This document shows positions 31,641 to 37,114 of a DNA stretch of 37,114 nucleotides, one piece after another. Every line of letters starts with the position of its first letter. Within the stretch, counting starts at the first letter, position 1. The stretch comes from a virus: positions 1-37,114 of the IMG/VR virus record IMGVR_UViG_3300025879_000049; one strand, 5' to 3'. The notes below the pieces were generated by a model. The model saw only the letters and a list, made by a program, of their open reading frames with translations. It did not search any database and was not told the DNA's origin. Position numbers and translations under genes: made by a program.

Positions 31641-31887
31641 GACTAAGTTCTATCTGGGCATACATCTCAGAATGCAACCTTCAGAAGTTGATAATTTATA
31701 TTACTACGAGTATTGGTATTATGTTAAAAACCTGTCGGATTACATTAAAGAGAAGAATAATCAGAATAAGGATCAAGAAGAACAACAGGCACAACAACAG
31801 AATCAGATGAGTTCTAAATATAAAACGCCTGCGATGCCTAAGATCCCACAAATGAAAGCACCTTCAATGAAGATGCCTAAATTTTAA
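31588..31887 (+). CDS. Tail assembly chaperone, T-like (downstream frame)
   Basis: This overlapping reading frame is real in content but lacks a good start. It reads FYLGIHLRMQPSEVDNLYYY, then EYWYYVKNLSDYIKEKN, the aromatic-rich helical signature of the second tail-chaperone frame, then a Gln/Met/Pro-rich tail. A TGA at 31513 limits it upstream. GTG at 31588 could start a 99-residue protein; a TTG at 31519 and ATG at 31672 are less likely. The simpler explanation is translation by +1 frameshifting from the upstream gene at 31635-31641, giving 82 fused residues. Both products are possible. Confidence 0.65.
   Translation: MASKVFSLFQISLENYFKTKFYLGIHLRMQPSEVDNLYYYEYWYYVKNLSDYIKEKNNQNKDQEEQQAQQQNQMSSKYKTPAMPKIPQMKAPSMKMPKF
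31626..31641 (+). other. Putative +1 programmed frameshift site
   Basis: GGAG (31626-31629), five bases, then CTT-TAA-G (31635-31641). Slipping one base forward on CTT reads AAG next and exactly enters the T-like frame. It mirrors the RF2 (prfB) site, where an SD-like AGGGGG precedes CUU-UGA-C. Confidence 0.5.
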
Positions 31888-31888
31888 A

Positions 31889-31899
31889 GATATATAAAG
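31889..31899 (+). promoter_or_regulatory. Late-promoter-like motif for tape measure
   Basis: GATATATAAAG right after the T-like frame's stop, 63 bases before the TTG start at 31963. A strong hairpin starts about 6 bases after it. Confidence 0.68.
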
Positions 31900-31904
31900 A
31901 GTAT

Positions 31905-31937
31905 AGACAAACGCTACACATTAGTAGCGTTTGTCTT
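31905..31937 (+). terminator. 12-bp perfect hairpin at the 5' end of the tape-measure leader
   Basis: GACAAACGCTAC - acatta - GTAGCGTTTGTC, followed by TTATATT, which is a poor T run. It may terminate read-through from upstream, or sit at the 5' end of the new transcript as a protective stem. Confidence 0.6.
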
Positions 31938-31962
31938 ATATTAAAAAATACACACACTTAAG

Positions 31963-34900
31963 TTGGCTCAACTAATACCACCTATTTTAGCAAGTGCATT
32001 CGAAAGAATGGGATCTGGTAATAAATCACTAGAACAAGTAGCAATAAACACAGGTCAAACTGCAGCCGCAGTTTCGGTAGGTGGCGACTTGTATGAAAAA
32101 ATGGACGAGCTTGTTAAGGCACTTAAAGGCGACACTGGTAAAGGTGGCGGCAAAGTTTCCATTAAAGAAGCATTAGTTCTTAGAATTACTGCAGGAGCAT
32201 TAGAACCAATAGGACTTGGTTTAGGTGTAATTATAGATGCTTTAGAAAGAGCACCTGAGGGTAAAGAACTTAAATTAAAGATGGAAGCCTTGACAAATGG
32301 TCTTTTATCTTTAGCCGACATAGGATATTCAATCCTTAAATTTGCAGCCACTATGATATTGGCTACTCCACTTTTATTATTAGCCGGTATTGGAGCCATC
32401 ATTTGGGTTCCATTATTAAAACTTATGATCCAGGGTCTATTGTGGGCCACTGAGAAATTAGATAAAAAGGCACTTAAGAAGATTCTTGTACTCGGAGACG
32501 TGGGTGCGGCATTATTAATAATGTCAGGTAGTTTAGTCTTAATGTCACTTCTAGCTCCTTATATTTTAAAAGGTTTATTGGTAGCCGGCGCTATTTTATT
32601 AAGTTTTGGTCTATTGGGTATGCTCCTAGATAAAATGAAAATAGGTAAGAGTTTGCATAAAATGGCCAAAACTCTAAAAACATTATCATTAGCATTATTA
32701 GGACTTTCAGTTGGTTTGATATTAATTGGACTTTTAACTGAACCTATTTTATATGGTTTAGCCACAGCTTCATTGATAATTCTTACATTAGCTGGAGTAT
32801 TTTGGTTAATAGATAAGATGCAGGTCGATAAAGCAATGAGGAAAACTAGCAGGGCACTTATAGCTGCATCTATGGCTATTTTATCAGTAGCAGTTTCATT
32901 GGTATTATCTTCTCTTATTATTTCTACATTAGGATGGGATGAAGTAGGTAAAGTATTACTATTAGTTGGTACTGTTGCCCTCGCATTCTATGTAGTTGAT
33001 AAAGTATTAGGTAAGAGTACCACAAAGGGTGCAACTATATTAATGTATGCTGCGGGAGCAATTTTAGCAGTTGCAGTAGCAATTTTCTTAGCTAAATTAT
33101 TGATAGGCCCGGTTGATGCAGAGAATGCTCTTCAAACCTTCGGTGTTTTAGTTGTATTAGGCGCAGTTGCTGCAGTTTTTGCACTTGCTGGCGTTGGCGA
33201 AAAGTTTATTAAGAAGGGTTCAATAGCAATGATGTTTGCGGGTGGCGCAATGATAGTAATAGCAATAGGCGTCTATGCAATGAAAAAAGCAATAGATGGT
33301 CTCTCATGGGGTAATTTAGGTATGATGGCAGCGGTGATTGTTGGATTAGCTGTAGCGATGGGAATTGCGGGAGCAGGACCAATTCCAGCATTTATTGCAC
33401 TAGGTTCAGCAGCGATGATAGTTGCTGGACTTGCATTGATCGTAATCGGTGCAGGAGTTGCTGTACTTTCAAAAGCAACCGAAGAACTAACATTAGATAA
33501 ACTACTTGTAATGGGTGGAGTTATTGCAGGTCTTGCAATAGCGATGGGAATAGCAGGCGCAGGTCCTCTTCCAGCCTTTATTGCACTTGGATCAGCAGCG
33601 ATGATGATTGCAGGTATAGCTCTATTACCTATCGCACTTGGGGTTGCTGCATTTGCGAAAGCAACCGAAGAACTAACATTAGATAAAATACTTGTAATGG
33701 GAGGAGTAATTGCAGGTATTGCAGTAGCAATGGCTGCAGCGGGTGTAGCCTCTCCATTTATATTATTAGGTTCAGCTGCGATGTTAGTAGCTGGAGTTGC
33801 AACATTAGGTATAAGTTTAGGTTTATTAGCAATTAGTAAATTAGACTTTGCCGCTTTAGGTAGTATCGATAAAAAAGGTAATAAGCCATTTAACTTCTCT
33901 GGAGAAAAGGGATTCTTTGGCGGTAAGAAAACTAATTTCGAGGTTGCAATGGATGCAATTGCAGATGGTATGTCATTAGGACCTCTTTCTGTTGCAGGTA
34001 TTGCAATGGGAGCACCTATGTTGATATTAGCTGGAGCTGCATTAGTTGGTATAGTCGCAGGTATTAAAGCATTTTCAGGTATAGCAGAAGATGCTGATCT
34101 ACCTGGATTAAAGCAAAATGTTAGTCTTATAGTAAGCGGTTTAGCCGATACTTTTGCAGAAGTTGGAAAAAAATACCCAGGAGGAGGTTCTTCATTATTA
34201 TCTGCATTAACAGGTAATACTAGTGGACAATCAGTAGTTGCTATGGGTATTTCAGCTGTCGGTGGAATGGGCTCAGCACTTACAGGTATTGCCAAAGGTG
34301 TACAAGCTATGGCTAATCTTAAATTCCCAACAGGATTTGATAAAGAAGGTAATCCAACAGGATTTGAAACTATAGATATTGGTACTGTAGTTCCAGGTTT
34401 AATAAAGAATACACAATTATTAGTAGCAGGTTTAAGTTCTGTATTCGCAGAGGTTGGGAAAAGTGACGCAGCACAAGGTAGTTCATGGTTTAGTAGTTCT
34501 AACTATGAGAAGGGTATTAATGTTGTTAAACAAATGGGTGAACCTCTTTATAATTTGGCAAATGGTGTACAAGCTATGGCCAATCTTAAATTCCCAACAG
34601 GTTATGATAAAGATGGTAATCCAACAGGATTTAAAGCAATTGGTAATGTAGACGGACTAGTCAAGAAACTTGCTAAAAATACTAAAGCTCTTATTAAAGG
34701 TTTAGCTGGAGTTTTTGAAGAAGTTGGTAAATCTAATATTGGTAAAGATGGCGGATGGTTCTCTTCATCTAGTTTTGAAAAGGGTGTAGAAATTGCAATG
34801 CAATTAGGAGAACCTTATTCAACATTAGCATCAGTAGTCGATAATGTTGTTAAAATTACTTCTAAAATCACAGATGCTCAAGATGTAAAAGAAAAGGTAA

Positions 34901-35886
34901 CTGCTATTATATCAGCAATCACTGATGCAGGTGGAGATGATACTGGTATTATTAATGCTAAAAAGAATTTAATAGCAACCATAGGAAGCACATATACTAA
35001 ATTGGGTACTGCAATTCCACAGATCATTACTGCTATTGCAACATTTACAGTAGACAAAGCAAAAGCATTTGCATCTATTTTTGGAGGTGAATCTCCAGCA
35101 GAATTGTTTGAATCTAAAACAAATTTCTTAAAAGGCTTAACAACATCATATATGAGAATGGCAGTGGCCATTCCAATGATCATAGGATCAATTAATACGG
35201 TAAGTGCTGAACAATTAGATGAGTTTACTGCAATATATGGAGGTCGAATGAATGTCGGAACAGAAGTACTGGATAGTAGATCAAACTTATTTTTAGCAGT
35301 AGGAACCGGTTATGAAAAAATGGGCAAGGGCGCTCAAGCTATTTCAGGTGCTATTAACGGAACTAACATAAAAACGTTAGAAGTATTTAAAGGTATGTTT
35401 GTTGGTAAAGTTAGTATGATAAGACCTGTTGCTGGATATGAAGCTCAAGCTGACTTGTGGAAATCAATAGGTGTTAGTATGAAAACAAGTGGAACTGTAT
35501 TCCCTACTATAAGTTCTGCTATTAACTCTATGGATTTAGCTAAATTAACTGAGGCTAGAACAATGTTTGAAGCACTTGCAGTTTTATCAGAAGGAGGTTC
35601 TCCTAGCGATGTCTTGGCTCAAATGGGCGAATCTTTAGAAGATGCACTTGATAATTTAGCTGAAATGTTAGAGAATTTTAGAAGCACTGTTGAGGAAGGA
35701 AATGAACAGAATACAGGTATTATTGAAAAAGTAGGTAATGCAGTTTCTAATATGATCGGTAGTAATTCAGGTGGTTCTTCAAGTTCACCTGCACCTAAAA
35801 TTAATTTCCCGTCTAAAATGGTGGTAAGTTTAGATCGTAAATCTATTGACGCAATCAAAGAAGACGGATTAGGCGGAGGTCGTTAA
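31963..35886 (+). CDS. Tape measure protein candidate
   Basis: A 1307-residue protein downstream of the tail chaperones, the classic position. The start is TTG (TTGGCTCAACTA); there is no ATG between the upstream in-frame stop and residue 16, so a non-ATG start is needed. Residues about 100-640 hold many hydrophobic Gly/Ala/Leu helices, including repeats of a 62-residue unit (ATEELTLDKLLVMGGVIAG). Residues about 700-970 hold three diverged copies of an 89-residue unit with GVQAMANLKFPTG and FAEVGK segments. The C-terminus is helical and Ser-rich. T4 gp29 has 590 residues, so if length is proportional to tail length this tail is longer. A membrane-active role on ejection is also typical of such proteins. 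Confidence 0.78.
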   Translation: MAQLIPPILASAFERMGSGNKSLEQVAINTGQTAAAVSVGGDLYEKMDELVKALKGDTGKGGGKVSIKEALVLRITAGALEPIGLGLGVIIDALERAPEGKELKLKMEALTNGLLSLADIGYSILKFAATMILATPLLLLAGIGAIIWVPLLKLMIQGLLWATEKLDKKALKKILVLGDVGAALLIMSGSLVLMSLLAPYILKGLLVAGAILLSFGLLGMLLDKMKIGKSLHKMAKTLKTLSLALLGLSVGLILIGLLTEPILYGLATASLIILTLAGVFWLIDKMQVDKAMRKTSRALIAASMAILSVAVSLVLSSLIISTLGWDEVGKVLLLVGTVALAFYVVDKVLGKSTTKGATILMYAAGAILAVAVAIFLAKLLIGPVDAENALQTFGVLVVLGAVAAVFALAGVGEKFIKKGSIAMMFAGGAMIVIAIGVYAMKKAIDGLSWGNLGMMAAVIVGLAVAMGIAGAGPIPAFIALGSAAMIVAGLALIVIGAGVAVLSKATEELTLDKLLVMGGVIAGLAIAMGIAGAGPLPAFIALGSAAMMIAGIALLPIALGVAAFAKATEELTLDKILVMGGVIAGIAVAMAAAGVASPFILLGSAAMLVAGVATLGISLGLLAISKLDFAALGSIDKKGNKPFNFSGEKGFFGGKKTNFEVAMDAIADGMSLGPLSVAGIAMGAPMLILAGAALVGIVAGIKAFSGIAEDADLPGLKQNVSLIVSGLADTFAEVGKKYPGGGSSLLSALTGNTSGQSVVAMGISAVGGMGSALTGIAKGVQAMANLKFPTGFDKEGNPTGFETIDIGTVVPGLIKNTQLLVAGLSSVFAEVGKSDAAQGSSWFSSSNYEKGINVVKQMGEPLYNLANGVQAMANLKFPTGYDKDGNPTGFKAIGNVDGLVKKLAKNTKALIKGLAGVFEEVGKSNIGKDGGWFSSSSFEKGVEIAMQLGEPYSTLASVVDNVVKITSKITDAQDVKEKVTAIISAITDAGGDDTGIINAKKNLIATIGSTYTKLGTAIPQIITAIATFTVDKAKAFASIFGGESPAELFESKTNFLKGLTTSYMRMAVAIPMIIGSINTVSAEQLDEFTAIYGGRMNVGTEVLDSRSNLFLAVGTGYEKMGKGAQAISGAINGTNIKTLEVFKGMFVGKVSMIRPVAGYEAQADLWKSIGVSMKTSGTVFPTISSAINSMDLAKLTEARTMFEALAVLSEGGSPSDVLAQMGESLEDALDNLAEMLENFRSTVEEGNEQNTGIIEKVGNAVSNMIGSNSGGSSSSPAPKINFPSKMVVSLDRKSIDAIKEDGLGGGR
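33475..33700 (+). repeat. 186-bp (62-residue) repeat inside the tape-measure gene
   Basis: GCAACCGAAGAACTAACATT occurs at 33475 and again at 33661, with closely similar following sequence (TTGTAATGGG). The two copies encode ATEELTLDK with hydrophobic helices. Confidence 0.85.
34297..34635 (+). repeat. 267-bp (89-residue) repeat inside the tape-measure gene
   Basis: GGTGTACAAGCTATGG at 34297 recurs at 34564, each followed by a run encoding NLKFPTG and GNPTGF with a few substitutions. A third unit (FEEVGKSN at about 34715) and an earlier one (FAEVGKK at about 34150) are recognisable in protein. Confidence 0.85.
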
Positions 35887-35933
35887 TTGAAACAGTATTT
35901 TAATAGATCATATAATATTTAAATACATTTAAT

Positions 35934-36176
35934 ATGATCACATCAACACATTCACATTACAATAGCTCTACGCTTAAGTCAGCTGCATATAATTATGCAC
36001 ACAAGACTCTATTAGTGCATTTTAATCATGGTTCATATCTATATAAAGATGTTGAAGCTGCTGATTGGAATCTATTTAATCTTGCAGAATCTCAGGGCAA
36101 AGCTCTCAATCAATTTATTAAAGGTAAATATGAGTTTGAAAAAATTCATAGCGAAGATACTTCTTTAGTCGAGTAA
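35934..36176 (+). CDS. KTSC-domain small protein
   Basis: An 80-residue protein matching the KTSC domain: a Ser-rich start, LKSAAYNYAHKTLLVHFNHG, SYLYKDVEAADWNLF, and AESQGKALNQFIKGKYEFEKI. The role of this domain is not established, though it is often found in phages and next to lysyl-tRNA-synthetase-like proteins. A weak TA-rich stretch (GATCATATAATATTTAAAT at 35907) lies upstream. Confidence 0.75.
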   Translation: MITSTHSHYNSSTLKSAAYNYAHKTLLVHFNHGSYLYKDVEAADWNLFNLAESQGKALNQFIKGKYEFEKIHSEDTSLVE

Positions 36177-36193
36177 ATAAAAACAAATAAATT

Positions 36194-36625
36194 ATGGAAC
36201 AAACAATTGCATACGTTTTAGGTGTATTGTCAGTGTTAGCTTTAGCTGGTGTTTACAGTATGTTTAAGACTCGTGTACAGATCAAGGATTTGTATACAGA
36301 AATTGAAGATTTACAAAATGTTATCAATGACTTAGAACGAGAAATTCACAGGGATAACGAAATGTTAGATCGCAGAATCGATCAAGAAATAGATAGGATC
36401 GACAATATTAGTCATAAATTACATGACTATGCTGATACTCTAAATAATCATACGCATGATGAAATGGATAAGCTATATGCTTATGTTGATTCACGTACAG
36501 ATAAAATGGCAGATGGTATCTCAAAACACATCGCAGACATTAATACAAAATTTAATGACAATACTACATTTGTAGATAAACTATATCATATGATAGAGGA
36601 AAATAAACTAGTACAAACAAAATAA
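36194..36625 (+). CDS. Membrane-anchored coiled-coil protein of unknown function
   Basis: A 143-residue protein. An N-terminal hydrophobic helix (IAYVLGVLSVLALAGVYSMF, residues 5-24) is followed by a long charged coiled coil (about 30-110, rich in Asp/Glu/Arg/Lys with heptad character) and a C-terminal helix (VDKLYHMIEENK). Topology suggests a short periplasmic or cytoplasmic tether. Spanin-like or membrane-associated phage functions are possible but unsupported; no lysis gene is recognised nearby. It follows the KTSC gene by 17 bases and is closed by a terminator. Confidence 0.75.
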   Translation: MEQTIAYVLGVLSVLALAGVYSMFKTRVQIKDLYTEIEDLQNVINDLEREIHRDNEMLDRRIDQEIDRIDNISHKLHDYADTLNNHTHDEMDKLYAYVDSRTDKMADGISKHIADINTKFNDNTTFVDKLYHMIEENKLVQTK

Positions 36626-36649
36626 ATTAAACTTTCGACTAAAGAATAT

Positions 36650-36678
36650 AAAAATGCAACTTCGGTTGCATTTTTTTT
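36650..36678 (+). terminator. Intrinsic terminator with UUCG loop
   Basis: AAAAATGCAAC-TTCG-GTTGCATTTTT with further T residues: an 11-bp stem with the same C(UUCG)G tetraloop as the capsid terminator. Confidence 0.92.
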
Positions 36679-36696
36679 GAAACAAATAAAATGTGT

Positions 36697-36706
36697 CATA
36701 TATAAA
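36697..36706 (+). promoter_or_regulatory. Late-promoter-like variant
   Basis: CATATATAAA followed by CTATAAATA (TATAAATA at 36709-36716), 8 bases before the ATG at 36725. The second element is the exact T4 late core, but very near the ATG. Confidence 0.5.
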
Positions 36707-36724
36707 CTATAAATATAATAATCA

Positions 36725-37081
36725 ATGAAAGATCAAATAATTGAAAGACTACTTACACAGGGTCATATTACTGTAAACATGGCAGATATATTATTAAATG
36801 ATAGGCTTGAGAAAACAAGTACCGTTGCACTACTAAAAGAAGATGGTATTATTTCGATTCATGAAGTTATTATTTTATTGAAAGAAGGATATGAATTATA
36901 TCAACCTTCATTTCCAACCAATCCTTATCAACCTTCATTTCCAACCAATCCTTATCAACCGCCTTTCACACCCGGAGATGTTCCACCGGGCCAACCCTTT
37001 TGGTATACAACAGGAACCACTTATAATAAAACGCCATTTGAATATTCGGATACTAAATGGCCCGGAGATAAAAAAGAATAA
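36725..37081 (+). CDS. Small protein with duplicated Pro/Phe/Asn segment
   Basis: A 118-residue protein. Residues 1-58 form a helical domain (IIERLLTQGHITVNMADILL, EVIILLKEGYEL). Residues 59-85 hold a proline-rich duplicated motif YQPSFPTNP twice, then YQPPF. The C-terminal part is Gly/Pro/Tyr/Trp-rich (PGQPFWYTTGTTYN). This layout resembles a flexible virion or tail-tip accessory, but no family is recognised. It has its own late-promoter-like sequence. Confidence 0.72.
   Translation: MKDQIIERLLTQGHITVNMADILLNDRLEKTSTVALLKEDGIISIHEVIILLKEGYELYQPSFPTNPYQPSFPTNPYQPPFTPGDVPPGQPFWYTTGTTYNKTPFEYSDTKWPGDKKE
36899..36960 (+). repeat. 27-bp tandem repeat
   Basis: TATCAACCTTCATTTCCAAC begins identical units at 36899 and 36926 (period 27), with a partial third (TATCAACC) at 36953. 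It encodes YQPSFPTNP. Confidence 0.92.
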
Positions 37082-37097
37082 TTAAATTACATTAAAA

Positions 37098-37114
37098 ATG
37101 AAGAAGCGCAGAAC
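37098..37114 (+). CDS. Possible start of a following gene, truncated
   Basis: ATG-AAG-AAG-CGC-AGA at the window end, in an ATTAAAA leader 16 bases after the previous stop. Only five codons are visible. Confidence 0.35.

Noticed and set aside
33273-34295. A 340-residue minus-strand open frame opposite the tape-measure gene
   Set aside because: It is the reverse of Gly/Ala/Leu-rich repeats, giving Pro/Ala/Ile-rich low complexity. No promoter or start context, and the plus-strand protein is well supported.
1-37114. tRNA genes or integrase/attachment sites
   Set aside because: No cloverleaf-like segments, tyrosine or serine recombinase motifs, or duplicated attachment cores were seen on reading; the gaps between genes are all under 130 bases.

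Overview
This window is a 37 kb piece of a large, AT-rich, T4-like (contractile-tailed) tailed-phage genome. The calls rest on recognisable T4 core proteins: UvsX, gp41 helicase, gp47/gp46, gp55 late sigma, gp4, gp20 portal, gp21 protease, gp23 capsid, gp44, RNase H, gp16/gp17 terminase, gp18 sheath and gp19 tube. Start codons sit in A/T-rich leaders with almost no Shine-Dalgarno sequence. That is typical of Bacteroidota/Flavobacteriia genes and suggests such a host (inference; no host marker is present).

Layout. (1) 1-6162: recombination/replication block: 5'-truncated uvsX, a small unknown gene, a 2-oxoglutarate/Fe(II) oxygenase, gp41-like helicase, a candidate gp33 late co-activator, gp47, gp46. 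(2) 6163-9363: late structural genes, including a Pro/Thr-linker protein and a gp15-like tail terminator, closed by a terminator. (3) 9378-10872: gp55 late sigma, gp4 head-completion nuclease and a gp2-like candidate. (4) 10864-18240: head morphogenesis: portal, acidic prohead-core protein, a fused gp21-gp22 protease/scaffold, major capsid protein and a putative internal head protein with tandem repeats. (5) 18169-18678: the only minus-strand gene. (6) 18743-22282: clamp loader gp44, RNase H, a 52-residue ORF, a candidate gp62 and an unknown gene. (7) 22274-30317: neck protein, terminase subunits, sheath, tube. (8) 30409-35886: a ribbon-helix-helix protein, two tail-assembly-chaperone-like reading frames joined by a probable +1 frameshift site, and a 1307-residue tape-measure-like protein with a TTG start. 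(9) 35934-37081: KTSC-domain protein, a membrane/coiled-coil protein and a repeat-containing small protein.

A recurrent motif, GATATATAA, lies just upstream of late structural genes (ten exact copies plus variants) and I could not find it by eye inside the replication blocks. It resembles the T4 late promoter TATAAATA. The window also encodes the matching sigma (gp55) and a candidate co-activator (gp33), so the late transcription circuit can be partly read here. The most notable items are the CUU-UAA-G frameshift site between the tail chaperones, the gp21-gp22 fusion with a plausible internal start, 14-residue scaffold repeats carrying spaced protease-like triplets, and capsid-targeting-like N-termini on two head proteins.
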